Source: Betaproteobacteria bacterium (lineage in GTDB: Bacteria > Pseudomonadota > Gammaproteobacteria > Burkholderiales > Burkholderiaceae_C). Taken from it: DNA of 64,000 nucleotides. Below are positions 6,038-15,425 of the stretch, one piece after another; position 1 is the stretch's first letter, and each line of letters begins with the position of its first letter. Position numbers and translations under genes: made by a program. Where the stretch lies: contig JADJWD010000006.1 in assembly GCA_016716535.1 (NCBI GenBank), forward strand, positions 372,001-436,000, in the 5' to 3' direction. The notes under the pieces are model-generated. The model saw only the letters and a program-made list of their open reading frames with translations, was not told where the DNA came from and did not search any database.

Positions 6038-7354
6038 TCAGCGCTGCGTCAGCGGCTTCACGTCCCGCCGCGCCGCGCCCGCGTACAGCTGCCTTGGCCG
6101 GCCGATCTTGTACTCGGGGTCGCCGATCATCTCGTTCAGCTGCGCGATCCAGCCCACCGTGCGCGCGAGCGCGAAGATGGCCGTGAACAGGCTCACCGGG
6201 ATGCCGATGGCGCGCTGCACGATGCCCGAGTAGAAGTCGACGTTCGGGTACAGCTTGCGCGCCACGAAGTACTCGTCCTCGAGCGCGATCTTCTCCAGCG
6301 CCATCGCCAGCTTGAACAGCGGGTCGTTGCCCAGGCCCAGCGCCCCCAGCACCTCGTGGCAGGTCTCGCGCATCAGCTTGGCGCGCGGGTCGTAGTTCTT
6401 GTAGACGCGGTGACCGAAGCCCATCAGCTTGACGTTGCTGTTCTTGTCCTTGACCTGGCGGATGAACTCGCCGATCTTCTCGACACCGCCCTGGCGCTGG
6501 ATGTCCTCCAGCATCGACAGCGCCGCCTCGTTGGCGCCGCCGTGCGCCGGCCCCCACAGGCAGGCCACGCCGGCGGCGATGGCCGCGAACGGGTTCGTGC
6601 CCGAGCTGCCGCACAGGCGCACCGTGGAGGTGCTGGCGTTCTGCTCGTGGTCGGCGTGCAGGATGAAGATGCGGTCGATGGCGCGCACCAGCACGTCGTT
6701 GGGCTTGTAGTCCTCGCACGGCGTGGCGAACATCATGCGCATGAAGTTGGCCGAGTAGGAGAGCTCGTTGCGCGGGTACATGTAGGGCTGGCCGACGCCG
6801 TACTTGTAGGCCATCGCCACCAGCGTGGGCATCTTGGCGATGAGCCGGATGGCGGCGATGTCGCGGTGGCGCGGGTTATGGATGTCGGTGCTGTCGTGAT
6901 AGAAGGCCGACAGCGCACCGACGAGGCCGGTCATCACCGCCATCGGGTGCGCGTCGCGGCGGAACCCGCGCAGGAAGAACTGCATCTGCTCGTTGACCAT
7001 CGTGTGGTTGGTGACGAGCCGGTGGAAGTCGCGCTGCTGCGTCGCGTCGGGCAGCTCGCCGTACAGCAGCAGGTAGCAGGTGTCGAGGAAGTCGCACTTC
7101 TCGGCCAGCTGCTCGATCGGGTAGCCGCGGTACAGCAGCTCGCCCTTGTCGCCGTCGATGTAGGTGATGGTCGAGTTGCACGCCGCGGTGCTGAGGAAGC
7201 CCGGGTCGTAGGTGAACTTGCCCGTCTGCCCGTAGAGCTTGCGGATGTCGATGACATCGGGGCCGATGCTGCCCTTGTACAGCGGCAGGTCGATGCTGGG
7301 GCTGCCGTCGCTGAACGACAGCTGGGCTTTCACGTCGGAGAGGATCATGGCCAC
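6038..7354 (-). CDS. gltA: Citrate synthase (type II, hexameric)
   Basis: Condenses acetyl-CoA and oxaloacetate to citrate, the entry step of the TCA cycle. It has 438 residues. Catalytic segments present are HADHEQNASTSTVR (citrate-binding His), GPAHGGANEA, GFGHRVYKNYDPRA (catalytic His) and LYPNVDFYSG (catalytic Asp), with the RPRQLYAG C-terminus usual for the long bacterial form. The start is taken as GTG 7354, because GAAGGAAG lies seven bases upstream; an ATG six bases further in (7348) is the alternative. It is the last gene of a minus-strand run sdhC-sdhD-sdhA-sdhB-sdhE-gltA, with only 13 bp to sdhE. Confidence 0.96.
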   Translation of the reverse strand: MAMILSDVKAQLSFSDGSPSIDLPLYKGSIGPDVIDIRKLYGQTGKFTYDPGFLSTAACNSTITYIDGDKGELLYRGYPIEQLAEKCDFLDTCYLLLYGELPDATQQRDFHRLVTNHTMVNEQMQFFLRGFRRDAHPMAVMTGLVGALSAFYHDSTDIHNPRHRDIAAIRLIAKMPTLVAMAYKYGVGQPYMYPRNELSYSANFMRMMFATPCEDYKPNDVLVRAIDRIFILHADHEQNASTSTVRLCGSSGTNPFAAIAAGVACLWGPAHGGANEAALSMLEDIQRQGGVEKIGEFIRQVKDKNSNVKLMGFGHRVYKNYDPRAKLMRETCHEVLGALGLGNDPLFKLAMALEKIALEDEYFVARKLYPNVDFYSGIVQRAIGIPVSLFTAIFALARTVGWIAQLNEMIGDPEYKIGRPRQLYAGAARRDVKPLTQR

Positions 7355-7367
7355 GGCGGGGCTTCCT

Positions 7368-7667
7368 TCAGTTCGTGGTCGAGGTCGAGGCCGGCGCAGG
7401 CAAGGGCGGGCGGCGCATCAGCGCCAGCACCTCGCGCACTTCCGGGGTGTCTGTCTCCCCCTGCGGTTCCCGGCGCACGAGCAGCAGGTCCAGCAGGTCG
7501 TTGTCGGACAGGTCCATCAGGGCTGCGAGCCCGGCGGCCTGCCTCGTGGTGATCGTCTCTTCGTGGCGGCGGAAGAAGCGCTCGATGAAGAGGTCGTTCT
7601 CGAGCAGGCCGCGGCGGCAGCGCCACTTCAGGCGGGAAAGCGAGCGCTCGTCGAGGCGGTCGGGCAT
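7368..7667 (-). CDS. sdhE: Succinate dehydrogenase assembly factor SdhE (flavinator)
   Basis: Small cytoplasmic protein that promotes covalent FAD attachment to SdhA. It has 99 residues. The key motif is RLKWRCRRGLLENDLFIERFF, read here as R-R-G-L-L-E-N-D near residues 18-25 (the family's RGxxE), followed by LAALMDLSDNDLLDLLL. ATG 7667 is chosen because homology begins at MPDRLDERSLSRLKWRC; an open frame continues upstream. It sits between sdhB and gltA on the same strand, which suits its role. The 172 bp between it and sdhB contain a widely spaced inverted repeat (7716-7725 with 7795-7804). Confidence 0.92.
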   Translation of the reverse strand: MPDRLDERSLSRLKWRCRRGLLENDLFIERFFRRHEETITTRQAAGLAALMDLSDNDLLDLLLVRREPQGETDTPEVREVLALMRRPPLPAPASTSTTN

Positions 7668-7839
7668 GGCGTTCGCCTCAGAAGCCGTGAATGAATCGGC
7701 CGCGCCCGAGCGGCGCGCCAGAAGGTGTCCGATCAAGGCGCAAAGCGCAGCCATATCGGGCGATACGGCGAGCACTTGCAACGCCGAGCGGGCGCCTTCT
7801 GGCGTGACGAGCGGGCGTGGGCGACTCGTTCACAGCTTC

Positions 7840-8544
7840 TCACACGGTGCGGCGCACCATCAGCTCCTTGATCTTGCCGATGGCCTTGGTCGGGTTGAGG
7901 CCCTTGGGGCAGACATCGACGCAGTTCATGATGCTGTGGCAGCGGAAGAGCCGGTACGGGTCTTCGAGGTTGTCCAGGCGCTCGCCGGTGGCCTCGTCGC
8001 GGCTGTCGGCGATGAAGCGGTAGGCCTGCAGCAGGCCGGCCGGGCCGACGAACTTGTCCGGGTTCCACCAGAAGCTCGGGCAGGCCGTGCTGCAGCTGGC
8101 GCACAGGATGCACTCGTACAGACCGTTCAGCTCGTCGCGCTCCTCGGGCGACTGCAGCCGCTCGCGCTCGGGCGGCAGCGTCTCGTTGACGAGGTAGGGC
8201 TTGATGCTGTGGTACTGCTTGAAGAACTGCGTCATGTCCACGATCAGGTCGCGGATCACCGGCAGCCCCGGCAGCGGCTTGAGCACGATGGTCTCGGGCA
8301 GCGTGCGCAGGTTGGTCAGGCAGGCGAGGCCGTTCTTGCCGTTGATGTTCATCGCGTCCGAGCCGCACACGCCTTCGCGGCAGCTGCGCCGGAAGCTCAG
8401 GCTCGGGTCCTGCGCCTTGAGCTTCATCAGCGCGTCGAGCAGCATGCGCTCGCTGCCGTCGAGCTGGACGGTGTAGCTCTGCATGCGCGGCCGCTCGTCG
8501 GCGTCGGGGTCGAAGCGGTAGATCTGGAAGGTGCGTGCGCTCAT
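7840..8544 (-). CDS. sdhB: Succinate dehydrogenase iron-sulfur subunit
   Basis: Electron-transfer subunit of complex II at the inner face of the membrane, carrying electrons from SdhA flavin to quinone. It has 234 residues. The 2Fe-2S ligands are in CREGVCGSDAM and the following Cys of LACLTNL. The 4Fe-4S and 3Fe-4S ligands are in CILCASCSTACP and CHSIMNCVDVCPKGLNP. ATG 8544 gives MSARTFQIYRFDPD, the normal N-terminus; the frame is open for 22 further codons but without homology. It lies 69 bp after sdhA. Confidence 0.96.
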   Translation of the reverse strand: MSARTFQIYRFDPDADERPRMQSYTVQLDGSERMLLDALMKLKAQDPSLSFRRSCREGVCGSDAMNINGKNGLACLTNLRTLPETIVLKPLPGLPVIRDLIVDMTQFFKQYHSIKPYLVNETLPPERERLQSPEERDELNGLYECILCASCSTACPSFWWNPDKFVGPAGLLQAYRFIADSRDEATGERLDNLEDPYRLFRCHSIMNCVDVCPKGLNPTKAIGKIKELMVRRTV

Positions 8545-8613
8545 GTTCTCGTGCAGCTGGGGCTTGTTCCGGGCTCGGGCGACGGCGGACGGCGGCAACG
8601 GGTGCGGCACGCC

Positions 8614-10446
8614 TCAGAACGTGCGCACCTTGGGCGGGATCGACTCGACGGTGAGCGGCTTCAGGTTCACCGGCTTGTAGGCGAGGCGGTTGCCTTCGCC
8701 GTACCACAGCGTGTGCTTCATCCACTCGCGGTCGTTGCGGCCGAGCGGGCATTGGGCGTCGTCGGCACCGCGCTCGTAGTCTTCCACCGTGTGCGCGCCG
8801 CGGCACTCGCGGCGGGCGGCGGCGCTGGTCATCGTCGCCTGCGCCGCCTCGATGAGGTTCTCGACCTCGAGCGCCTCGATGCGCGCGGTGTTGAAGACCA
8901 GGCTCTTGTCCTTCAGGCCGATCGCCTCGACGCGCGCGCGCAAGGCGTTGATCTTCGCCACGCCCTCGTCCATGCTCGCCTGCGTGCGGAAGACGCCGGC
9001 GTGCTGCTGCATCGTGTTGCGGATGTCATTGGCCACGTCCTGCGCGTACTCGCCGCTCGTGCTGGCGTCGAGCCGCGCCAGGCGCGCCAGCGGCCGCTCG
9101 GCGGCGTCGGCCGGCAGCGGCTTGTGCGCCTTCGCGGCGCCCGCACTGCTCTTCAGCGCGGCGACGATGTGGTCGCCGGCGCTCTTGCCGAAGACGAGCA
9201 GGTCGAGCAGCGAGTTGGTGCCGAGCCGGTTGGCGCCGTGCACGCTGACGCAGGAGCATTCGCCGACCGCGTACAGGCCGTTGACGACCGCGTTGTGCAC
9301 CGGCCCTGCACTCGACGCCTCGGGCACCACCACCTGGCCGTGGATGTTGGTCGGGATGCCGCCCATCTGGTAGTGGATGGTCGGCACCACGGGGATCGGC
9401 TCCTTCGTGATGTCGACGTTGGCGAAGTTGTGGCCGATCTCGAACACGCTCGGCAGCCGTTTCAGGATCGTGTCGGCGCCCAGGTGCGTCATGTCGAGCT
9501 GGATGTAGTCCTTGTCCGGGCCGCAGCCGCGCCCTTCCTTGATCTCCTGGTCCATGCAACGGCTGACGAAGTCGCGCGGCGCCAGGTCCTTCAGCGTCGG
9601 CGCGTAGCGCTCCATGAAGCGCTCGCCGTTGCTGTTGCGCAGGATCGCGCCTTCGCCGCGGCAACCCTCGGTGAGCAGCACGCCGGCGTTGTGCACGCCG
9701 GTGGGGTGGAACTGCCAGAACTCCATGTCTTGCAGCGGGATGCCGGCGCGCGCCGCCATGCCGAGGCCGTCGCCGGTGTTGATGAAGGCGTTGGTGCTGG
9801 CCGCGTAGATGCGCCCGGCACCGCCGGTGGCGAAGAGGGTGACCTTCGCTTCCAGGATGAAGACCTCGCCCGTCTCCATCTCGAGCGCGCTGACGCCGAG
9901 CACGTCGCCGTCGGCGTCGCGGATGAGATCGAGCGCCATCCACTCGACGAAGAAGTTCGTCTTCGCGCGCACGTTCTGCTGGTACAGCGTGTGCAGCATC
10001 GCGTGCCCGGTGCGGTCGGCGGCGGCGCAGGCGCGCTGCACGGGCTTCTCGCCGTAGTTGGCGGTGTGGCCGCCGAAGGGGCGCTGGTAGATCGTGCCGT
10101 CGGGGTTGCGGTCGAACGGCATGCCCATGTGTTCGAGCTCGTACACCACGCGGCCGGCCTCGCGGCACATGAACTCGATCGCGTCCTGGTCGCCGAGCCA
10201 GTCGCTGCCCTTGACGGTGTCGTAGAAGTGGTAGTGCCAGTTGTCCTCGGCCATGTTGCCCAGGCTCGCGCCGATGCCGCCCTGCGCCGCCACGGTGTGG
10301 CTGCGCGTCGGGAACACCTTGGTGAGCACGGCCACGTTGAGGCCGGCCAGCGACAGCTGCAGCGACGCGCGCATGCCCGAGCCGCCGGCACCGACGACGA
10401 CGACGTCGAAGCGGCGCCGGGGGAGGGACTTGGTGTTCATTGCCAT
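8614..10446 (-). CDS. sdhA: Succinate dehydrogenase flavoprotein subunit
   Basis: Oxidises succinate to fumarate with covalently bound FAD. It has 610 residues. The N-terminal FAD-binding fold FDVVVVGAGGSGMRA is followed by TRSHTVAAQGGIGASLGN with the flavinylated His. RPFGGHTANYGEK, EFWQFHPTGVHNAG, CRGEGAILRN and HGANRLGTNSLLDL line the active site. The C-terminal helical domain ends KVRTF. The start could be ATG 10446 (MAMNTKS) or ATG 10440; neither has a strong Shine-Dalgarno. It is the largest gene of the sdhCDAB-sdhE-gltA run and needs the SdhE protein encoded downstream. Confidence 0.97.
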   Translation of the reverse strand: MAMNTKSLPRRRFDVVVVGAGGSGMRASLQLSLAGLNVAVLTKVFPTRSHTVAAQGGIGASLGNMAEDNWHYHFYDTVKGSDWLGDQDAIEFMCREAGRVVYELEHMGMPFDRNPDGTIYQRPFGGHTANYGEKPVQRACAAADRTGHAMLHTLYQQNVRAKTNFFVEWMALDLIRDADGDVLGVSALEMETGEVFILEAKVTLFATGGAGRIYAASTNAFINTGDGLGMAARAGIPLQDMEFWQFHPTGVHNAGVLLTEGCRGEGAILRNSNGERFMERYAPTLKDLAPRDFVSRCMDQEIKEGRGCGPDKDYIQLDMTHLGADTILKRLPSVFEIGHNFANVDITKEPIPVVPTIHYQMGGIPTNIHGQVVVPEASSAGPVHNAVVNGLYAVGECSCVSVHGANRLGTNSLLDLLVFGKSAGDHIVAALKSSAGAAKAHKPLPADAAERPLARLARLDASTSGEYAQDVANDIRNTMQQHAGVFRTQASMDEGVAKINALRARVEAIGLKDKSLVFNTARIEALEVENLIEAAQATMTSAAARRECRGAHTVEDYERGADDAQCPLGRNDREWMKHTLWYGEGNRLAYKPVNLKPLTVESIPPKVRTF

Positions 10447-10475
10447 CGTTGTTCTCTATTCCGTCCGCCAGCGCG

Positions 10476-10844
10476 TCAAAGGCGCCACAGCACCTGCACC
10501 ATCCAGCCCGTGCAGCCGACGAGCCAGACGATCGTCGCCACCTGCAGCACGAGGCGCGCGCCGACCGGCTTGACGTAGTCCATCCAGATGTCGCGCACGC
10601 CGACCCACGCGTGCCAGGCGAGCGCGACGATGACCGCGAAGGTCAGGAACTTCATCCACTGCGCCGAGAAGATGCCGGCCCAGCGCTCGTAGCCGAGCGG
10701 CCGGCCGGGCCACAGCAGCTGCACCAGCAACACGAAGGTGAACAGCGCCATCAGCGCCGCCGTGACGCGCTGGCTGAGCCAGTCGCGCAAGCCGTAGTGC
10801 GCGCCGACGACGACGCGCTTGGAACCGTAGTTGACCTCGGACAT
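10476..10844 (-). CDS. sdhD: Succinate dehydrogenase membrane anchor subunit SdhD
   Basis: One of two membrane anchors of complex II, helping to bind haem b and quinone. It has 122 residues and three hydrophobic helices: about 27-45 (VTAALMALFTFVLLVQLLW), 65-85 (FLTFAVIVALAWHAWVGVRD) and 98-119. The His of the second helix (WHAWVGVRDIWMDYVK) is the expected haem ligand, with a nearby Asp/Tyr pair for quinone. It starts 30 bp after sdhC and ends 29 bp before sdhA. Confidence 0.92.
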   Translation of the reverse strand: MSEVNYGSKRVVVGAHYGLRDWLSQRVTAALMALFTFVLLVQLLWPGRPLGYERWAGIFSAQWMKFLTFAVIVALAWHAWVGVRDIWMDYVKPVGARLVLQVATIVWLVGCTGWMVQVLWRL

Positions 10845-10874
10845 CGCTTGCCCTGTGCTCTGTGGTTGCCGTGC

Positions 10875-11327
10875 TCAGTACCAGCCGAACAGCTTGCCCA
10901 TCAGCGCCAGCGTCAGGACGATGCTGACGACGAGCGTGACGATCGCCGAGCTGCGGCCCTGCTCCTTGGTGACGCTGTGCGTGGCGTCCATCCACAGGTG
11001 GCGCACGCCGGCGATCGCGTGGTGCAGGTAGGCCCAGATCAGCGCCAGCGTCACCAGCTTGACGGCCCAGGCGGGGACGACGCCGATGCCGGCCAGGTAC
11101 GCGCTCGTGAAGCGCTCGTAGCTGACTTCGGAAGTGAGCGACACGTCGAACAGCCAGACGACAAACGGCAGCAGCACGAACATCAGCGCGCCGCTGGCGC
11201 GGTGCAGGATCGAGACGACGCCGGCCAGCGGCAGCCGGTAGCCGAGCGCGTCGATGAGGCGCATCGTGCCGGGCCGCGCTCGCGAAAGGCGGCGCCCTGC
11301 CGCGGTGGTTCCGGAGGTGTCTGCCAT
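10875..11327 (-). CDS. sdhC: Succinate dehydrogenase cytochrome b556 subunit SdhC
   Basis: First gene of the complex II operon and partner anchor to SdhD. It has 150 residues, with the conserved RLPLAGVVSILHRASGALM segment (Ser and Arg for quinone, His-R-x-S-G), a second helix with LIWAYLHHAIAGVRHLWMD (haem-ligand His) and a third helix at 129-146. The N-terminal tail (MADTSGTTAAGRRLSRARPG) is longer than usual and is probably real, because no good internal start precedes the conserved RPGTMRLIDAL. The 109 bp up to the GntR gene probably hold its promoter, but I could not pick out clear boxes. Confidence 0.92.
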   Translation of the reverse strand: MADTSGTTAAGRRLSRARPGTMRLIDALGYRLPLAGVVSILHRASGALMFVLLPFVVWLFDVSLTSEVSYERFTSAYLAGIGVVPAWAVKLVTLALIWAYLHHAIAGVRHLWMDATHSVTKEQGRSSAIVTLVVSIVLTLALMGKLFGWY

Positions 11328-11436
11328 GCCTGCTCGCCCTCGTTCTTCGTGCTGTCGTATCTGCCTGATGCGTCGCGCGCAACCTTCGAAGTCTATTGCA
11401 ATGCAGCAGGCTTACGCGAAGGCGCTGGCGCGGGCG

Positions 11437-12289
11437 TCAGTTCAGCTCGTTGCGATAGTGATGCCCCGCCGTGTGATACAGCCCGCGGCGCAGCTCGACC
11501 GGCCGGTCGCCGTAGGTGAACGAGCGCCGCTCCACTTCCAGCAACGGCGTGCCCGGGGCCAGGTGCAACAGCTTCGCCTCGGCCTCGCCGGCGGCGATGG
11601 CGCGGATCTTCTCTTCGGCACGGATCATGCGCACCGAGTACTCGGCCTCGAACAGCCGATACAGCGGCCCGCGCCACTGCTCGAGCTTCGTCGCATCGAG
11701 CCCCTTGAAGAGCGTGCCGGGCAGCCAGAGATCGTCGAGGACGACCGGCCGCTCGCCATCGAGCAGCAGCCGGCGCACTTCGACGACCGGCTCGCCGGGC
11801 GCGAGGTGCAGCGCGCGCGCCACGTCATCGCTGCTGCGCATGCGGCGGCAGTCGAGCAGGCGGCGCTTCAAGAGCGGCAGCGCACCGCCGTCGGTCGCCA
11901 GGCGCAGGAAGCGGTAGCGCGTGCCTTCCTCGGCGTGCGTGGCGACGAAGGTGCCCCTTGCCTTGGCGGCGCACGACGAGGTTCTCGGCCGCCATCTCGT
12001 CGATCGCCTTGCGCACCGTGCCCTGGCTGACCTTGAAGCGCGCGGCGAGGTCGACTTCGCTCGGGATCGGCTGGCCGGGCTGCCATTCGCCGAGCTGCAG
12101 GCCACGCAGCAGCAGCGACTTGATCTGCTGGTACAGCGGCACGAAGGCCGGCAGCGGCTCGGCCGGCTGCACGGCGCTGGTGCCGGGCTGCAACGCACCG
12201 CGGTCGGCCGGCAGCTCGTCTGGCGGCGTCACAGCAGCGGCAGCAGCAACCGGGGGAGCCATGGTGCGCCATTGTCGTGCATCACTCAT
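11437..12289 (-). pseudogene. GntR/HutC-family regulator with UTRA domain, apparent frameshift
   Basis: Transcription factor beside the TCA genes. The N-terminal frame gives a wHTH domain (PLYQQIKSLLLRG, PSEVDLAARFKVSQGTVRK, AIDEMAAENLVVRRQGKG). One base out of frame, the rest continues as TFVATHAEEGTRYRFLRL and a full UTRA ligand domain ending YHTAGHHYRNELN. The break is at about 11953 in AAGGGGCACC: one G fewer restores RRQGKGTFVATH, so a homopolymer error is likely and the gene may be intact in the cell. The start could be ATG 12289 or ATG 12262. It is encoded between sdhC and mdh, divergent to mdh, so it probably controls one or both. The effector is unknown. Confidence 0.85.
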
Positions 12290-12329
12290 GCATAAGACAT
12301 AAGAGTGGCGTCAGCCCCCTCGGTAGAAT
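12283..12329. promoter_or_regulatory. Divergent GntR-gene/mdh control region
   Basis: Bases 12287-12305 contain a repeated CATAAG (CATAAGACATAAG) next to the palindromic ATGCAT, a sharp AT-rich break in GC-rich surroundings and overlapping the GntR start. A -10-like TAGAAT for mdh lies at 12324-12329, with the AT-rich motif in its -35 zone. A GntR operator here, repressing mdh and the regulator itself, is inference. Confidence 0.4.
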
Positions 12330-12425
12330 CCCGGCCCCGTCGTCGACCGGTTTTCCCCGCCTGCCGCCGCCCCAACCCCCGATCGCGAACGCCGCGCGTT
12401 CGCCCCACTTCGCCAGGAGTCCCCA

Positions 12426-13412
12426 ATGAGCAAGAAGCCCGTCCGCGTTGCCGTTACCGGTGCCGCCGGCCAGATCGGTTATGCGCTGCTGTTCCGCATC
12501 GCCAGCGGCGAGATGCTCGGCAAGGCCCAGCCGGTGATCCTGCAGTTGCTCGAAGTGCCGGCCGAAGGGCCGCAGAAGGCGCTGAAGGGCGTGATGATGG
12601 AACTCGAGGACTGCGCCTTCCCGCTGCTGCACGGCATGCAGGCGCACGGCGACCCGAACACCGCGTTCAAGGACGCCGACTACGCGCTGCTCGTCGGCTC
12701 GATGCCGCGCAAGGCCGGCATGGAGCGCTCGGAACTGCTGTCGATCAACGGCCAGATCTTCATCGGCCAGGGCAAGGCGCTCAACGACCACGCCAGCCGC
12801 AACGTCAAGGTGCTGGTCGTCGGCAACCCGGCCAACACCAACGCCTGGATCGCGATGAAGAGCGCGCCCGACCTGCCGCGCGAGAACTTCACCGCGATGC
12901 TGCGCCTGGACCACAACCGCGCGCTGAGCCAGGTGGCCGCCAAGACCGGCAAGCCGGTCGCCTCGATCAAGAAGCTCGGCGTGTGGGGCAACCACAGCCC
13001 GACGATGTACGCCGACTACCGCTTCGCGACGATCGACGGCCAAAGCGTCAAGGCGATGATCAACGACCAGGCGTGGAACAAGGACGTCTTCCTGCCGACG
13101 GTGGGCAAGCGCGGCGCCGCGATCATCGAGGCGCGCGGCCTCAGCTCGGCGGCCAGCGCCGCCAACGCCGCCATCGACCACATGCGCGACTGGGCGCTCG
13201 GCACCAACGGCGAATGGGTGACGATGGGCGTGCCGAGCAACGGCGACTACGGCATCCCGAAGGACCTGATGTTCGGCTTCCCGGTCACCTGCGAAGGCGG
13301 CAAGTACAAGATCGTGCAGGGGCTCGAGATCGACGCCTTCTCGCAGGAGTGCATCAACAAGACGATGGCCGAACTGCAAGGCGAGCAGGACGGCGTGAAG
13401 CACCTGCTCTGA
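12426..13412 (+). CDS. mdh: Malate dehydrogenase (NAD-dependent, MDH type 2)
   Basis: Interconverts malate and oxaloacetate with NAD in the cytoplasm. It has 328 residues. The dinucleotide-binding loop is VAVTGAAGQIGYALLFRI, followed by the substrate loop with MPRKAGMERSELL, then VVGNPANTNAWIAM, RLDHNRALSQ (catalytic Asp) and GVWGNHSPTMYADY (catalytic His). GAGTCCCCAATG with AGGAG upstream supports ATG 12426. It stands divergent to the GntR gene and sdh-gltA operon, an arrangement common in Burkholderiales. The 92 bp after it show no clear terminator. Confidence 0.97.
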   Translation: MSKKPVRVAVTGAAGQIGYALLFRIASGEMLGKAQPVILQLLEVPAEGPQKALKGVMMELEDCAFPLLHGMQAHGDPNTAFKDADYALLVGSMPRKAGMERSELLSINGQIFIGQGKALNDHASRNVKVLVVGNPANTNAWIAMKSAPDLPRENFTAMLRLDHNRALSQVAAKTGKPVASIKKLGVWGNHSPTMYADYRFATIDGQSVKAMINDQAWNKDVFLPTVGKRGAAIIEARGLSSAASAANAAIDHMRDWALGTNGEWVTMGVPSNGDYGIPKDLMFGFPVTCEGGKYKIVQGLEIDAFSQECINKTMAELQGEQDGVKHLL

Positions 13413-13504
13413 GCGCGCTGATCGGCGCCCGGTCTCGCGAACTGATCGGCCTTCGCTGATGTTCTCTCCCAGCGTCGCCGCGGCGCGCCACCGAAGCCGC
13501 GGCG

Positions 13505-14254
13505 ATGCTGCACCTGCCCTGGCCTGACCTCGTGGCCATCGCCGCGGCGGTGGCGCTGGGCTACACGCTCTTCGGCTTCGGCGGCTTCGGCGCCAACGTC
13601 GTCGCGTTGCCTTTGCTCGCGCACTGGGTGCCGCTGCGCTTTGCGGTGCCGATGATGCTGCTGCTGGACCTGAGCGCGGCGTCGTTCCTGGGCTTGCGCA
13701 ACCGGCGGCTCATCGAGTGGCGCGAGCTTGCGCGCCTGCTGCCGTGGATGCTGGGCGGCATGCTGATCGGCGCGACGGTGCTGGCGCAGGCCGGCGACCG
13801 GCTGCTGCTGGCGCTGCTGGGCGCCTTCGTGCTGGCGGTGGCGAGCTGGAGCCTCTTCGGCGCCGCTGGTGCGCACAGCACGGCGCCCACATCACCGCGC
13901 TGGGCGCTGCCGGTGGGCCTGACCGGCGGCGTGTTTTCGGCGCTCTTCGGCAGCGGCGGGCCGCTGTACACGATCTACCTCGCACGGCGCGTCGTCGACC
14001 CGGCGCGGCTGCGCGCGAGCATCGCCGCGCTGATCCTCGGCGCGGCCTCGGTGCGCGGCGTGCTCTTCCTCGTCAACGGCCTGCTCGCGCAGCCGGGGCT
14101 CTTGGCCACGTCGCTGGCGCTGCTGCCGGGCGCGGCGCTCGGCTACTTCGTCGGCAGCCGCCTGCATGCGCACCTGCCCGCCGCGCGCGTGCGCCAGGGC
14201 GTGTGGCTGATGCTGATCGGCAGCGGCGCGAGCCTGCTGTGGCGCAGCCTCTAG
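13505..14254 (+). CDS. TauE/SafE (TSUP) family sulfite/anion exporter permease
   Basis: Polytopic inner-membrane protein of 249 residues with about eight hydrophobic segments. The paired family motifs are GYTLFGFGGFGANVVALPLL near the N-terminus and LTGGVFSALFGSGGPLYTIYL in the second half (around residues 138-158), marking the inverted-repeat TSUP fold. Members move sulfite, sulfoacetate or other small anions; the substrate here is not evident from the neighbours (mdh and galU). ATG 13505 gives a good hydrophilic start MLHLPWPDLVAIAAAV. It ends just before a copy of the dispersed repeat that also covers the galU 3' end. Confidence 0.86.
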   Translation: MLHLPWPDLVAIAAAVALGYTLFGFGGFGANVVALPLLAHWVPLRFAVPMMLLLDLSAASFLGLRNRRLIEWRELARLLPWMLGGMLIGATVLAQAGDRLLLALLGAFVLAVASWSLFGAAGAHSTAPTSPRWALPVGLTGGVFSALFGSGGPLYTIYLARRVVDPARLRASIAALILGAASVRGVLFLVNGLLAQPGLLATSLALLPGAALGYFVGSRLHAHLPAARVRQGVWLMLIGSGASLLWRSL

Positions 14255-14259
14255 CGAAT

Positions 14260-14288
14260 CCCGTTCAGGCTGAGCCTGTCGAAGCCCC
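14260..14288. repeat. Dispersed repeat with CTGAGCCTGTCGAAG core
   Basis: CCGTTCAGGCTGAGCCTG followed by TCGAAGCCCC, between the TSUP stop and the galU stop (both genes end here). It belongs to the family also seen near 17925-17984, 29247-29316, 51219-51395 and 54392-54440. Confidence 0.75.
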
Positions 14289-15167
<879 letters not shown>

Positions 15168-15425
15168 CGTAGGTTCGAGTCTCGTGGCAGGCCCCGCACG
15201 GCAAGCCGCGGGCCCGCGGGCCGACCGCGTCTGAAGCGGCCGATCGCCGCACGGACGATGTTGCATCAATCCCCTTGCCTCGGCCCCACCGTGGGCACAG
15301 GTGAGCCCCCTAGTGCCGGGGATTGGCCCGGGATCAGATGTGAATCAGGGCAACTGCGTCACGGCAGCGATGTCCGCGTTAACCTCGCGGCCGGCCTGCC
15401 CTCTGCCTGCCCCGAAAACCCTGCC
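15168..15425. other. Intergenic region with galU and lyase upstream sequences
   Basis: 258 bp between the divergently read galU and CitE-like lyase genes. The only structures I see are a CCCCTAGT motif at 15307-15314, and GCCCCCTAGTGCCGGGGATT around it with partial dyad symmetry (CCCC and GGGG). It presumably holds both promoters; no confident -35/-10 pair. Confidence 0.35.

Noticed and set aside
7375..10578. 1067-residue open frame on the plus strand across sdhE, sdhB and sdhA
   Set aside because: Antisense shadow of high-GC codon use; the minus-strand succinate dehydrogenase genes are unambiguous.
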